This document shows positions 18,145 through 28,159 of a DNA stretch of 64,000 bases, in pieces. Each line of letters starts with the position of its first letter. Position 1 is the first letter of the stretch. The DNA comes from an uncultured Spirochaetia bacterium (GTDB taxonomy: Bacteria > Spirochaetota > Spirochaetia > CAKZLE01), in assembly GCA_937125225.1 (NCBI GenBank), contig CAKZLE010000031.1, positions 40,889 through 104,888 of the forward strand, in the 5' to 3' direction. The translations under genes were made by a program, and so were the position numbers. The notes beneath the pieces are model-generated. The model searched no databases and was not told the origin of the DNA. It saw nothing but the letters and a program-made list of their open reading frames with translations.

Positions 18145-18883
18145 GAGACCACAGGCAAGAGGGAATAGTCAAATAAGAAGAGCATCACTGAGGATCATGC
18201 CTTTAGGGGATTCGATCACTGTAGGATATACTGACAGCTTCACATGGGAAGTACCCTTTTCCTTTGGGTATCGGGCACCTCTCTACCGATCCCTTACTGA
18301 AGCAGGATTCTCTTTTGAATTCGTAGGAGCATCAGAAGAGCCGTTTGATAACCGATTCGGTGTTCCTTCCTGTGAAGACACTAGTCCACCCGTTGTTGAT
18401 TTTAGGAAGTGCGGTGCAGATCATCATCGAGGATACGGTGGATATGGAATCGATCAGATCGCTTCTAATATCAAGAGGTGGATCAAAGAGGATATTCCTG
18501 ATCTCATCCTACTCATGATCGGGATCAACGGTATCTGCTCTGAGAGTCCAGCAAAGCTCAAGAGACTAGTCAATATGATCTATACGATCGATCCTAAGGT
18601 CAGCATCATCATCGCAGAGATCACCCCGCTTATCGAGTATGATGAGAATCTTTTCAGATATAACCACTATATTAGAGAAAAGCTTGTCCCTACGTATCAG
18701 GAGAGAGGTTTCACTATTCATGGTGTAGATCAATATACACAGTATCTGACTGATCCTTCAGATCCACAATCTATCAATAAAGAGTGTTTCTCCAACAAGA
18801 TCAATCATCCAACGAACAGGTATTATGATATGATTGCGGAGAGATGGTTCGAAGTGATAGTGGCAATATACCCCATTCTGTGA
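18128..18883 (+). CDS. SGNH/GDSL-type hydrolase
   Basis: A 251-residue esterase-like protein. Block I is MPLGDSIT with the nucleophile Ser29; GGYGIDQI supplies the Gly block, MIGINGI the Asn block, and NKINHPT near the end the His of the SGNH set. No signal peptide is seen. Such enzymes often remove acetyl or other acyl groups from sugars. It overlaps the aldo/keto reductase gene and ends 17 bases from the convergent YesN-type regulator. The start at 18128 overlaps the upstream stop; a later internal start is possible since the first 20 residues are basic and not conserved in the family. Confidence 0.85.
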   Translation: MSIGNKRPQARGNSQIRRASLRIMPLGDSITVGYTDSFTWEVPFSFGYRAPLYRSLTEAGFSFEFVGASEEPFDNRFGVPSCEDTSPPVVDFRKCGADHHRGYGGYGIDQIASNIKRWIKEDIPDLILLMIGINGICSESPAKLKRLVNMIYTIDPKVSIIIAEITPLIEYDENLFRYNHYIREKLVPTYQERGFTIHGVDQYTQYLTDPSDPQSINKECFSNKINHPTNRYYDMIAERWFEVIVAIYPIL

Positions 18884-18903
18884 AAGGGCACCCTTAAGTT
18901 CAC
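18880..18903. terminator. Short dyad between convergent genes
   Basis: GTGAA/TTCAC outside and AAGGG/CCCTT inside form an imperfect hairpin that covers the stop codons of both converging genes (hydrolase on plus, YesN-type regulator on minus). It lacks a U-run, so its role as a bidirectional terminator is only a suggestion. Confidence 0.3.
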
Positions 18904-20432
18904 CCCTTCTTGAGTTTCGTAGGCTCATACCCTGTGACCTTTTTGAAGACCTGATAGAAATAGGTATAATCACTGAATCCTACCTGGTCAGCTACCTCGT
19001 AGATATATATATTACCTTCTCTGATCAACCGTTCAGCCTCTTTAATCCGAAGTCTGTTCACATACTCCTTGAAAGAGACAGCTAGATCCTTCTTGAAGAC
19101 AGAACTGAAGTAGTTAGGAGTCTTATTGATCGCAGTTGCCACATCACCTGCTGAGATATTCTCCCTATAGTGCTTGTGGATAAAATCAAGGGCCTGTATA
19201 GTCATAATACTCAATTGTGCACGCTCTTTCTCTACTTCTGCCTCTAGGACTGCTAAAAAGAGTCTCTTCGCATACTCTATGATATCTTCGAGGTAGTAGA
19301 GTTCTTTGAGAGCCTTCGTCGTCCGATTCACATCGAAGAGGCTACTCATACCCTTGCGATGCATGATCATCACTTCACAATCGATGATACTCTTTCGATA
19401 GATTGATTGATCAGTTTCATGATGGGTTACAAACCATTTTCCGAGAAGAGATAGACTTTCAAGCATCTGCTCCCTGTCATAATGAATGAATGACTCAACG
19501 ATGCTATCCTGTAGAACTACCCACTCTGAGGGATGACTACCAACAGAGGACTCCAGGTCCTGTTTCATCATAAGCCCACCAGGTCCAAGATAGGAGGTAT
19601 GTTGGAGCAGTCGGCAAGAGTGTTTATAAGCAACCGGGATATCCTCGATCGAAAAGAGCTTTGAGAGTCCCCCTGATATGCGGATATCTTCACTGCAAAG
19701 TCGTTCATTCAGGAGCTTGAGTCCATCTCGAACCTGTCTCTCCATTCGAGAGACTCGTGAATTCTCGACCCTTAGTATCATCACGAGTTGTTTCTCTGAT
19801 TCAAGATAGAGATGAAAGCGTAACATGCTCTTGAATTCTGGAAGGATCTGATCCTCGATCTTATTAAAGTCGAGTTCCTGCGAACTATCGATCCTTATCG
19901 TAAGAAGGAGGTAGGTATGATCATCTGATCGGGTGATGAGAGTATTGAAATAGGTAAATACTTCGTTCTTCATCGGTTCAAAACCGAGAAGGACCTTTCT
20001 AAGTTGGATCTTTCTATACTGTCTCAGATGCTCTTCATGCTGTGCTGATTCAAACCGCTCCTGTTTGATGAGTTTTACCGTCTTATGCATGATACTTATC
20101 AGTTTCTTGAATTTCAACGGTTTAAGTTCATAGTCCTGAGCACCATGTTCGAGGGCCTTCTTGAGATATTCGAAATCCGAGTAGGCACTGATCATGATGA
20201 CCTTCACCTGAGGGTGAGACCGTTTGACCTTCTCTAGAAACTCAAGGCCATCCATACCTGGCATACGAACATCACTCAAGATGATATCAGGAGAGAACTC
20301 CTTGAGATCCTTCAGAGCTTTGAGAGCATTCCCGTAGCTCCTGACCTCTGTAACCTCAAGGGACTCCCAATCGATTCCCTCTCGTATTCCTTCACGAATC
20401 TGTAGATCATCATCAATGATCATCAATCGCAT
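18900..20432 (-). CDS. YesN-type AraC-family response regulator
   Basis: A 510-residue regulator with an N-terminal receiver domain (Asp7-9 acidic cluster, phospho-acceptor Asp54 in DIILSDVRMPG, Lys about 104 in YELKPLKF), a long middle region, and a C-terminal AraC double helix-turn-helix (about 410-508) with NKTPNYFSSVFKKD and VADQVGFSDYTYFYQVFKK. It forms an operon with the kinase whose stop codon it overlaps by ten bases. It probably activates carbohydrate genes nearby; no operator can be assigned. Confidence 0.95.
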   Translation of the reverse strand: MRLMIIDDDLQIREGIREGIDWESLEVTEVRSYGNALKALKDLKEFSPDIILSDVRMPGMDGLEFLEKVKRSHPQVKVIMISAYSDFEYLKKALEHGAQDYELKPLKFKKLISIMHKTVKLIKQERFESAQHEEHLRQYRKIQLRKVLLGFEPMKNEVFTYFNTLITRSDDHTYLLLTIRIDSSQELDFNKIEDQILPEFKSMLRFHLYLESEKQLVMILRVENSRVSRMERQVRDGLKLLNERLCSEDIRISGGLSKLFSIEDIPVAYKHSCRLLQHTSYLGPGGLMMKQDLESSVGSHPSEWVVLQDSIVESFIHYDREQMLESLSLLGKWFVTHHETDQSIYRKSIIDCEVMIMHRKGMSSLFDVNRTTKALKELYYLEDIIEYAKRLFLAVLEAEVEKERAQLSIMTIQALDFIHKHYRENISAGDVATAINKTPNYFSSVFKKDLAVSFKEYVNRLRIKEAERLIREGNIYIYEVADQVGFSDYTYFYQVFKKVTGYEPTKLKKG

Positions 20433-22177
20433 GATTGGACTCCTTCATTCACAGGTATATGCATACACACCTGGAATCCCTTATCAAGCTCACTCGTGAT
20501 CTTGATTCCAAACTCTTCTCCAAAACTCAGCTTCAGACGCTTATCGATATTTCGCAGTGCAAACGCTGAGGAGAGGACATCTCCTGAGTCCATCTTCTCC
20601 CTGACTTCATGTTCATCTGCTCCTACACCATCATCCTTGACAGTGATCAGGAGTTCTTCCCCTTGCGAGCAGATAACGATCGATATCGTACCTCCGTCAA
20701 CCTTGGATTCAAGCCCATGTTGTATGGAGTTCTCTACAAGTGGTTGTATGATGAGTTTGGGGATACATTGCATTCCTAGACCCTCTTCAACGGTGATATC
20801 AAGGTTGATGCGATCCCCATGTCGGGCCTTCAACAGGAGCATATAATCAGTCACGAACTTCAACTCCTCATCGATACTCACATAGTTTCGACCTTCACTC
20901 AACACATGTCTGAAGACATCAGAGAGGGTCTCGATCTGCTCTCCTACCGTATAATCCCTATTCTTGATCGCAAGCCAATGGATAGAGTCGAGAGTATTAT
21001 AGAGAAAGTGGGGATTCAACTGAGACAGTAAGGCAGTATAACGAGCCTCCTGTTCATGGATCCTACTGAGATACACCTCATCGATGGTCTGTTTCAAGGT
21101 TCCTCTCATCTCATCAAAACCTTCAGTGATAGTTCCGATCTCATCCTGGTTGTGAGATCTCTCCTGTATCGAGAAATCACCGGCTTTTACCTTATCCATA
21201 TCTTCAAGGAGCTCTCCTAGAGGTCTGATGATGAAACTGTTCTGGATGATCGAGAAGACGATCCCAAAGAGAGCACTCAAAAAGATCGCAAGTCCAATAG
21301 TGAAATAGAGTGCTGACTGTCCTGTTGAGAATACTCTTGCCGGGATGATAGATACTAGGTAGGCATCAATGACTTGGCTCTTCTGGTAGAAGAAGACATC
21401 TCCATCATCACCGATAAGGACACCCCTATCGCCATCGAATGACTCTATCGTCGATTTCATCTGAGTATTGATAAGATGCTTATCATGAGAGGAAAGCACC
21501 AATCCATCTCCACGAATCAATAGATTACGGGCTTCTCTGTTCTCGTATTGGTTCAAGAGGAGTTTAGCTAAGGACTCCTCCTTGATTGAGATACCGAGGA
21601 CCGTAAGGGTCTTATCCATATTCTGAACCTGGTTGATCAGGCAGAAATAGGTCAGGACCTGAGTGTTCTTATCTCTCTCGAAGAAGGCATTATCGAGGGC
21701 ATAGGTCTCAGTCCAGAATCCAGAGAGCCCTGTTGCGACTGCTTTTCTAAAGTATTCAGGTTTCTCATAGAGTAGGAACTTGTCATGCTGGAAGATGATC
21801 TCCTCTTCTGTCGAGATGGTGATCGCATGAATATAACTTGCGGTCTGTGTGAGGTCTTGTATCTTCGTAGCTGCGAGGTAGAAATCCTTTGCCTCGGCAG
21901 AGCCCTTCACGATCTTCTGAATATCGTAGTTCAACTGGAAGATAGTCTTGAGATCACTGACCTGTTCATAGATCAGGTCTATATCATCGATGCTATTCTC
22001 CATCAGACTCAACTGATTATCGTAGGTGTTGAGCCTCGCCTCTTTCGAGAGATTCTGTCCGATGATCATTGCGATGATAAAGATGGGGAGGATGATACAG
22101 AGTATGATGGATAGGGCTAACTTGCCTCTAAGAGACAAGTCTCTAAATCTTCTTCTTCTCAGCAGACTCGTATACAT
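20423..22177 (-). CDS. YesM-type sensor histidine kinase
   Basis: A 584-residue membrane kinase. A first membrane segment lies near residues 18-40 ([20 protein letters not shown]), then an extracytoplasmic dCACHE-like sensing region to about 285, a second membrane segment (about 290-312), a HAMP domain, and a HisKA-type LytS/YesM kinase box with [15 protein letters not shown] (His in the middle is the phosphorylation site). The ATPase domain has [14 protein letters not shown] and KDDGVG. Start ATG 22177 has AGGAG four bases upstream and lies inside the end of the sugar isomerase-like gene, so the three genes 23595-18900 are one coupled unit. This ties the sensor to a specific sugar pathway. 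Confidence 0.95.
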   Translation of the reverse strand: MYTSLLRRRRFRDLSLRGKLALSIILCIILPIFIIAMIIGQNLSKEARLNTYDNQLSLMENSIDDIDLIYEQVSDLKTIFQLNYDIQKIVKGSAEAKDFYLAATKIQDLTQTASYIHAITISTEEEIIFQHDKFLLYEKPEYFRKAVATGLSGFWTETYALDNAFFERDKNTQVLTYFCLINQVQNMDKTLTVLGISIKEESLAKLLLNQYENREARNLLIRGDGLVLSSHDKHLINTQMKSTIESFDGDRGVLIGDDGDVFFYQKSQVIDAYLVSIIPARVFSTGQSALYFTIGLAIFLSALFGIVFSIIQNSFIIRPLGELLEDMDKVKAGDFSIQERSHNQDEIGTITEGFDEMRGTLKQTIDEVYLSRIHEQEARYTALLSQLNPHFLYNTLDSIHWLAIKNRDYTVGEQIETLSDVFRHVLSEGRNYVSIDEELKFVTDYMLLLKARHGDRINLDITVEEGLGMQCIPKLIIQPLVENSIQHGLESKVDGGTISIVICSQGEELLITVKDDGVGADEHEVREKMDSGDVLSSAFALRNIDKRLKLSFGEEFGIKITSELDKGFQVCMHIPVNEGVQSCD

Positions 22178-23595
22178 GTTACTCCTAATAGTTCAGATAG
22201 CTTACCAATGGTATCTGCCAAATGTCCTACACCGATCGCACAATGATGAGCAGGACCGGCCTTGGACCAGGTCTCCGTGAAATCCCTAGCAGAGAGCGCA
22301 AACCGGTATCGACTATTCGTATTCCCAATCTGCAATGTAGGACCTGCGACTGATTCTCCTTCAGCTATCAACAGGGAGGTTGATCCTCCTGATCCCTGTA
22401 CGACTGCAAGAAGTGTGACAGGTCCGTTCTTCACTTCCATCTGTATTGAGAGTCCTTTACCCGGTTTCCCATGATAGACCGGTAGTGGTACAAGTTTCAC
22501 CGAGCCCTCAGCGATTGCCGTATGGGCTGGTCCATCATGTCCCCATAATACCACATCATCATTGAAATCCATAGCATAGAGCTCAGAGAAGGATCCACCA
22601 GCTCCTAGGGTATCAAGGATCTTCATCGCTACGGTATTCTTCACTTCGCACTCACCGGCAACAGGTATATGTTGTGAGGTCAGCAACGTATTCCCTGCGA
22701 TTACCGAGGTGACAATATTCTCATAACTGTTCCCACTTGTACCTTCATAGTAATAGGCCATACCACCAAGTTGGTTCTTATCTACAAGAAGGTCGAGGGC
22801 ACAAGAAGTCTTTGCTGCACGTTCGATCTCATAGAGTTCACATTCTTCGGAGATCACGAACGAACTCCCGAATTGTGCGATCTTTTTCTCTATCTGTTCA
22901 TCAGTGATCGCCTCACGATATTCGTTGAGTTCGCACATCTCGAGCATCTCAAAATGGCTACCGAAGACTGTTGATAACCTAGTCACATCCGTATAGACAT
23001 CAAGCATCCCACCATAATAGTGGCCGAGGATACCGATCCTACAGGTATTGAGTACACTTCGTACGGTGATAGCATCGATCCAGTTCTCAATCTGCTTCCA
23101 GGCATAATCCTCTTCTAGGTATCCCGTGACCAGGTGGTAACTGATCTCTGATTGGTTGAATACACAGGCTATCTCAGGAACTGAACAGGCCTGGCAATGT
23201 GCCAACCATTCTCCAGTCATAAGACCTCGATCCCCAAGACTGTTGAAGTTCTCATAATCGATTGCCGCGACGGGCTGAAGGTTGAGGATGATGACGGGGA
23301 CCCCAACTTTCTGAACAACAGGGAGAACCGTATGGGATAGTGCATAGGTCGAGATGTAGAGAAATATAGCTTCGACATTCTGTTCTCTGAAGAACTTTCC
23401 AGCCTCTCTTGCGGCCTCAGGGGTGTCTACAAGACCTGCATCAATGACTTCAGCTCCAAGGTCAGAGACTCTCTCGCTAATATAGCCCTGATACCCGATG
23501 AGTCGTTCCTTCAGTCCTTTGAACTGATCCCAATAGGTATTGAGTCCAATCCCGAAGAGTCCGATCTTTGTCTTCTTTCCTGTCTGCTCTCTCAT
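22159..23595 (-). CDS. L-fucose/L-arabinose isomerase-like protein
   Basis: About 478 residues. The family is recognised from [14 protein letters not shown] near the N-terminus, [10 protein letters not shown] and [13 protein letters not shown] in the middle, and [19 protein letters not shown] and [10 protein letters not shown] toward the C-terminus, the pattern of the AraA/FucI-related family. It should interconvert an aldose and a ketose with a divalent metal, but many members are uncharacterised. The start is placed at ATG 23595 (MREQTGKK) with GAGGAG ten bases before; an alternative ATG is 23613. A longer frame to 23772 would add a cysteine-rich 59-residue leader and cover the divergent promoter region, so it is rejected. 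A paralogue is at 38069-39523. Confidence 0.83.
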   Translation of the reverse strand: MREQTGKKTKIGLFGIGLNTYWDQFKGLKERLIGYQGYISERVSDLGAEVIDAGLVDTPEAAREAGKFFREQNVEAIFLYISTYALSHTVLPVVQKVGVPVIILNLQPVAAIDYENFNSLGDRGLMTGEWLAHCQACSVPEIACVFNQSEISYHLVTGYLEEDYAWKQIENWIDAITVRSVLNTCRIGILGHYYGGMLDVYTDVTRLSTVFGSHFEMLEMCELNEYREAITDEQIEKKIAQFGSSFVISEECELYEIERAAKTSCALDLLVDKNQLGGMAYYYEGTSGNSYENIVTSVIAGNTLLTSQHIPVAGECEVKNTVAMKILDTLGAGGSFSELYAMDFNDDVVLWGHDGPAHTAIAEGSVKLVPLPVYHGKPGKGLSIQMEVKNGPVTLLAVVQGSGGSTSLLIAEGESVAGPTLQIGNTNSRYRFALSARDFTETWSKAGPAHHCAIGVGHLADTIGKLSELLGVTCIRVC

Positions 23596-23779
23596 GTTCT
23601 TATCTCTCCTCATGATGTCCTGCTCATATGAATTCTTTCTTAACTTGCCTGTTATGATAAAAAGTATAGGATTGAATCTGTTCCTTAAGAATGCCCAAAA
23701 CCTGAGAAGAGATGGACATTTATTGATGATGTGCAAACTATAAGATGCGCAAAAAGTAAATTCGGGGTACAATCGTTCT

Positions 23780-24664
23780 ATGCCACAAGAGAACTTCTTC
23801 GAATATCTGACCTACAGTGATGACGACCTGAAATGGCAGATCGTCTGTACAGATATCGGATCTACCGAGATCAAACCCTATGAGAGTTATCCACCTCAGA
23901 AGGAGAGGCATCCTCGTACCTTCAAGCAGGTCTCCACTGGTAGGACCCTAAAAGAGTATCAGATAATCTATATCACAAAGGGGTCGGGTACTTTCGAATC
24001 AAAAGGGAAGAGTTATCAGGTGACACCTGGAACGATCCTGTTTCTCTTCCCAGGTGTGCAACACTCGTACAGACCTGATTTCAAGGTAGGATGGAATGAG
24101 TACTGGGTAGGTTGCATCGGGAAATTCCCAGATGATCTAGTGATGAACGGAGTTATCTCTCCTGATAGACCGGTCTTTCATATAGGGCTTCATGATACGA
24201 TCCTCTCCACCTATCAGGAGCTCTTCGAGCGGGTAAGACTTCAGAGACCGGGCTTTCAGCTGCGTCTCGGTGCATCTATCATGATGCTCATTGCTGATAT
24301 CCTCGGCTACTCCCGTCAGAGCGTTCAGCATAATCATACTGGGAAGTTCATTGAGAAAGCGAAGTTTATCTTTGCAGAGAATCTAAGGGGAAACATCGAG
24401 ATCGAAGGAATCTCAGATAAACTCGGAATCAGTGCCTCACATCTTACCAATATCTTCAAGTCCTATACCGGGATGACTCCCTATCAGTACTATCTGCATA
24501 TGAAGATCAATAAGGCGAAGGAGTTACTGGAGACAGGTGAACTCTCGATCAAGGAGATCGCTTATGAGCTGTCTTTTGAGAGCCAGTACTACTTCTCCCG
24601 ACTCTTCAAGAAGAAGACCGGTTATCCCCCATCACAGTGGGCGGTGTTCGATAATCAGGTGTAA
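23780..24664 (+). CDS. AraC-family transcriptional regulator
   Basis: A 294-residue regulator with an N-terminal cupin sugar-sensing domain ([20 protein letters not shown], about residues 86-105) and a C-terminal double helix-turn-helix ([19 protein letters not shown] and [19 protein letters not shown], ending GYPPSQW). It is divergent from the isomerase/YesMN unit with about 185 bases between starts and is the likely local regulator of it. No strong ribosome-binding site precedes the ATG; a TACAAT box lies only six bases upstream, so a leaderless message is possible but unproven. Confidence 0.94.
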   Translation: MPQENFFEYLTYSDDDLKWQIVCTDIGSTEIKPYESYPPQKERHPRTFKQVSTGRTLKEYQIIYITKGSGTFESKGKSYQVTPGTILFLFPGVQHSYRPDFKVGWNEYWVGCIGKFPDDLVMNGVISPDRPVFHIGLHDTILSTYQELFERVRLQRPGFQLRLGASIMMLIADILGYSRQSVQHNHTGKFIEKAKFIFAENLRGNIEIEGISDKLGISASHLTNIFKSYTGMTPYQYYLHMKINKAKELLETGELSIKEIAYELSFESQYYFSRLFKKKTGYPPSQWAVFDNQV

Positions 24665-24719
24665 AAGAATCCTATCATTTAATCTGAGAAGATTGAATTT
24701 TTTAAAGGACTATATAGTT

Positions 24720-24752
24720 AAAAAAATAGGACCACTTTTATAGCAGTCCTAT
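24720..24752 (-). terminator. Intrinsic terminator of the CUT2/dehydrogenase operon
   Basis: On the minus strand ATAGGAC pairs with GTCCTAT around a 13-base loop and is directly followed by TTTTTTTAAC. It lies about 50 bases after the stop of the dehydrogenase gene at 24804. A second small dyad, GATGAGT/ACTCATC at 24791-24812, overlaps that stop codon. Confidence 0.8.
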
Positions 24753-24803
24753 AATTGTTTGATTTATTTAAAACAATCATTGAATAATTAGATGAGTGAG
24801 TTA

Positions 24804-25979
24804 TTACTCATCTGCTTTCTCAACAGCCACCCATTCATTGGTATCTGCAGATTTCACAACTGCATCTGCAATTAATTCAATCTGTAATCCATCTGAGAAG
24901 TTCGGATCAGCGTTCTCACCCTTCATGATAGAACTTATGAAATCATAGATCTCAATAACTTTGGTCTCTGTATAACCTATTCCCAAACCGGGAATGGGCC
25001 ATAGACCTGAACCATAAGGATGATTTGGCCCAGTATAAACTGTCCTGAATCCTCTACGATCTGCTTTATCATCCGCAAAACATACTTTTAGCTCATCTCT
25101 TCTTTCATAATTAAAGCTAATTGACCCTTTAGTTCCATGAATTTCGAAAGTGATAAAGTTGTTTCTACCCCATGCATTTCTCGTTGCCTCAATAGAGCCG
25201 AAAGCCCCATTCTCGCAATTGACCATAAAACAGCAGTAGTCATCTACATCTACTTTACCTTTGGGTGTATCTTCATTCATCCTTGAATTCCCAAGACTGT
25301 CTACAAGGGAAGTTTGTACCGGACGTTCTGGGATATATGTAGCCATCCTAGCATTCACAGAAGCAAACTCACCAACGAGGAACCTCATCATATCAACTAC
25401 GTGAGTACCGATATCTCCCAAGGCACCCGTTCCACATACTTCTTTTTGAAATCTCCAGGAAAGAGGTGATGAATCATCAGCTGACCAATCCTGAAGATAA
25501 GTACTATGAAAATCAAGGATTTTACCAATAGCCCCTTCCTCTATATACTTCTTTGCAAGCTGTACAGCCGGAGTATTTCTATAGTTGAACGCAACCATGG
25601 TGATCGTCCCATTCTCATCACAAGCCTGTTTCATAGCCCTTGCCTCTTCAACAGTAAGAGATAATGGTTTCTCACATATGATATGCTTTCCAGCTTTCGC
25701 TGCTGCAATCGCTATCTCAGCATGGCTGTTGTTAGGGGTACAGATGTCGACAATATCTATTGAAGGATCATTGATGATATCATTCCAGTCTGTTGAATAG
25801 TTATCAAAAGAGAACCGATCTTTTGCATCTTTTGCGATTTCCTCATTGATGTCCACGATCGTCTTCTTATTTACTTTTGCTGGTGCAGGCCAGAAGAACA
25901 TCGGCATAGCCGTAAAGGCAATTGAATGTGCCTTAGCCATGAATCCTGCGCCAACTAATCCAACTTGTAGAGTCTTCAT
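24804..25979 (-). CDS. Gfo/Idh/MocA-family dehydrogenase
   Basis: A 391-residue NAD(P)-dependent sugar or polyol dehydrogenase. The Rossmann motif is VGLVGAGFMAKAH (residues 7-19); CEKPLSL around residue 95 holds the catalytic Lys; GDIGTHVVDMMRF carries the His/Asp of the active site. Cytoplasmic. It is the last gene of the operon starting at 32630 and is clearly a paralogue of the dehydrogenase at 26969, sharing many blocks (LQDWSADDSSPLSWRFQKE against LQSWSADPDSPLSWRFQKE). Possible substrates are inositols, or oxidation at C3 of a sugar; the choice is inference. Confidence 0.93.
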   Translation of the reverse strand: MKTLQVGLVGAGFMAKAHSIAFTAMPMFFWPAPAKVNKKTIVDINEEIAKDAKDRFSFDNYSTDWNDIINDPSIDIVDICTPNNSHAEIAIAAAKAGKHIICEKPLSLTVEEARAMKQACDENGTITMVAFNYRNTPAVQLAKKYIEEGAIGKILDFHSTYLQDWSADDSSPLSWRFQKEVCGTGALGDIGTHVVDMMRFLVGEFASVNARMATYIPERPVQTSLVDSLGNSRMNEDTPKGKVDVDDYCCFMVNCENGAFGSIEATRNAWGRNNFITFEIHGTKGSISFNYERRDELKVCFADDKADRRGFRTVYTGPNHPYGSGLWPIPGLGIGYTETKVIEIYDFISSIMKGENADPNFSDGLQIELIADAVVKSADTNEWVAVEKADE

Positions 25980-25991
25980 ATATACCTCTCT

Positions 25992-26906
25992 TTAAATGAT
26001 AAATTGTTTTAAATATCTGTAACTGAGTTTGATAGAGTCTAGAATACTCTCTTTGGAATTTTCAAAAGCCCTATCCTCAACTTCAACACAAGCACTACCA
26101 GTATAACCGATATCATTGAGCGCAGAAACAAATTTCCCCCAATCAATATCTCCCAAGCCCGGTAGCTTAGGAGCCATATATTCCAGTGGATATGCTAACA
26201 CACCGACTTTATCCAGACGATCTTCATAGAGTTTGATATCTTTAAAATGGACATGAAAGATCTTATCTTTAAATTCATATAACGGTTTCAGATAGTCGAT
26301 CTGCTGCCAAATGAAATGAGATGGATCGTAATTGATTCCAAGTTTATCACTATCCAGTATCTCAAATATCTTATTCCAATTATCCGGTGAAGTCATAAGA
26401 TTCTGTCCACCCGGCCATTGTTCCTTCCCAAAATACATGGGGCAGTTCTCTATCCCGATTTTTACCTCATATTTTTCCGCATGATCCAGAATGGGAAGCC
26501 AAACTTCTTTTACAATAGACAGATTTTCTTCAACAGAAAGATTCTGGACCCTCCCAATAAATGAGGTAACCGTATCACTTCCAAAATGATGCACATTCTC
26601 AATTAATCTCTTGATATGTTTAATGTGCATTTCTCTCTGTTTTAGATCCTCATTTAGCATATTAGGATAGTAAGCTAGTGCAGATATGTTCATATTCTTT
26701 TGAGAAGTATATGAATTAATTTCATCTATTCTTTTAGCATCCAGATTATTCACATCTATGTGAGTTACGCCTGCATATCTTCTAGAAGAATTACCTATAG
26801 GCCAGCAAGCAACCTCTAAACACTCATATCCAATATCAGAGGTAACATCAATCACTTCTGGAAAATCCGTCCCATCAAGAATTGATGTAACTAAACCAAG
26901 TTTCAT
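25992..26906 (-). CDS. Sugar phosphate isomerase/epimerase (TIM barrel)
   Basis: A 304-residue AP-endonuclease-2-type TIM barrel. The metal ligands are recognisable as Glu in GIENCPM, Asp/His in NYDPSHF, His in HVHFKDI and Glu in CVEVED. It probably isomerises, epimerises or dehydrates the product of one of the flanking dehydrogenases. The start is ATG 26906, with GGAGG five bases upstream; a longer frame from 26918 begins inside that ribosome-binding site. It lies between the two Gfo/Idh/MocA paralogues. Confidence 0.9.
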   Translation of the reverse strand: MKLGLVTSILDGTDFPEVIDVTSDIGYECLEVACWPIGNSSRRYAGVTHIDVNNLDAKRIDEINSYTSQKNMNISALAYYPNMLNEDLKQREMHIKHIKRLIENVHHFGSDTVTSFIGRVQNLSVEENLSIVKEVWLPILDHAEKYEVKIGIENCPMYFGKEQWPGGQNLMTSPDNWNKIFEILDSDKLGINYDPSHFIWQQIDYLKPLYEFKDKIFHVHFKDIKLYEDRLDKVGVLAYPLEYMAPKLPGLGDIDWGKFVSALNDIGYTGSACVEVEDRAFENSKESILDSIKLSYRYLKQFII

Positions 26907-26968
26907 TTTATCCTCCATTTGAACATTCCCACCACTTTAAAAGTTGTGGGAATACTTCAAGTGTTATT

Positions 26969-28147
26969 TTACTCTTCAGTGACAGTTTCCCATTGTCCAG
27001 TTTTTGCTGATTTTAGAACAGTATCGCAGACTCTCTCAATCTGATACCCTCTTTCGAAGTTAGTTGGCAATTGTTCACCACTCACAATAGCTTTTACAAA
27101 GTCAAACATCTCGATAGTCTTGAGTTCCCCATAACCAATATTCATTCCTGGAATATTCCAGGTCGCATCACCATAGAAATGTGCAGGACCGGTATAGATT
27201 GTCTTGAATCCTCTACGATCGTCTGGGTCACTAGCCCAGCAGACTTGAAGTTCATTGAGTCTTTCATAGTTAAAATAGATTGATCCTGCCGTCCCGTGAA
27301 GTTCAATAGTGATGAAGTTATTTCTTCCCCAAGCATTTCTTGTTGCTTCAATACTTCCAACAGCTCCATTTTCAAATTTAACGAGGAATAGATTCTCATC
27401 ATCAACATCGACATCTTCATGTTTTGCATCTGCACCGAGTTTCACGGTTCCGAGTAGATCCACACCACCTTCTTGAACAGGTCGGTTATCAATATAGGTA
27501 TTTACGGTAGAGACAACTTCCTTGATATCACCAGCAAGGTACTGTGCAATATCAATCACATGAGACCCGATATCACCGATGGTTCCGCTACCAGCAATCT
27601 CTTTCTGAAACCTCCATGATAATGGAGAATCAGGATCTGCAGACCAACTCTGTAGATAGGTACATCGTACATTCAAAATTTTTCCAAGGGAACCTTCATT
27701 GATGAACTTCTTTGCAAGAACGATAGCTGGGACATCTCGATATTGATATGCACAAAGGCTTATAATCCCTTGATCTTTTGTTTTAGCAGCCGCTTCAGCC
27801 ATTCTTTTTGCATCCTCGAGGGAAGATGCGATAGGCTTCTCACAGATGACATGCTTACCAGCTTCTAATGCTGCAACAGCTATATCTGCATGCGCATTGT
27901 TAGGTGTGCAGATAGAAACTATATCAATCTCTGGATCGTTTACAATATCACGCCAGTCAGTACAACATTTCTCAAAAGAAAAGCGGATCTTTGCTTCTTC
28001 TGCAATATCTTTCTCAATATCACATATAGTTTTCATTTTTAACATCGCAGGTGCTGGCCAGAATAATTTCGGCATATTAGAAAAGCCAACACAATGTGCT
28101 TTTCCCATGAATCCAGCTCCAATTAAACCAACATTCAAATATTTCAT
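26969..28147 (-). CDS. Gfo/Idh/MocA-family dehydrogenase
   Basis: A 392-residue dehydrogenase with the NAD-binding motif VGLIGAGFMGKAH, CEKPIASS as the catalytic Lys segment and GDIGSHVIDIAQYL near the active site. Close paralogue of the gene at 24804; both have YNFER-like and RNAWGRNNFITIELHG-like blocks, so a tandem duplication around the epimerase gene is likely. The two may act one after the other or on epimeric substrates. It follows the CUT2 permease by 12 bases. Confidence 0.93.
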   Translation of the reverse strand: MKYLNVGLIGAGFMGKAHCVGFSNMPKLFWPAPAMLKMKTICDIEKDIAEEAKIRFSFEKCCTDWRDIVNDPEIDIVSICTPNNAHADIAVAALEAGKHVICEKPIASSLEDAKRMAEAAAKTKDQGIISLCAYQYRDVPAIVLAKKFINEGSLGKILNVRCTYLQSWSADPDSPLSWRFQKEIAGSGTIGDIGSHVIDIAQYLAGDIKEVVSTVNTYIDNRPVQEGGVDLLGTVKLGADAKHEDVDVDDENLFLVKFENGAVGSIEATRNAWGRNNFITIELHGTAGSIYFNYERLNELQVCWASDPDDRRGFKTIYTGPAHFYGDATWNIPGMNIGYGELKTIEMFDFVKAIVSGEQLPTNFERGYQIERVCDTVLKSAKTGQWETVTEE

Positions 28148-28159
28148 AATTATCTCCTT

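Noticed and set aside
23768..23773. TACAAT as a -10 box giving a leaderless AraC message
   Set aside because: No -35 box at the right distance; the position so close to ATG may be chance.
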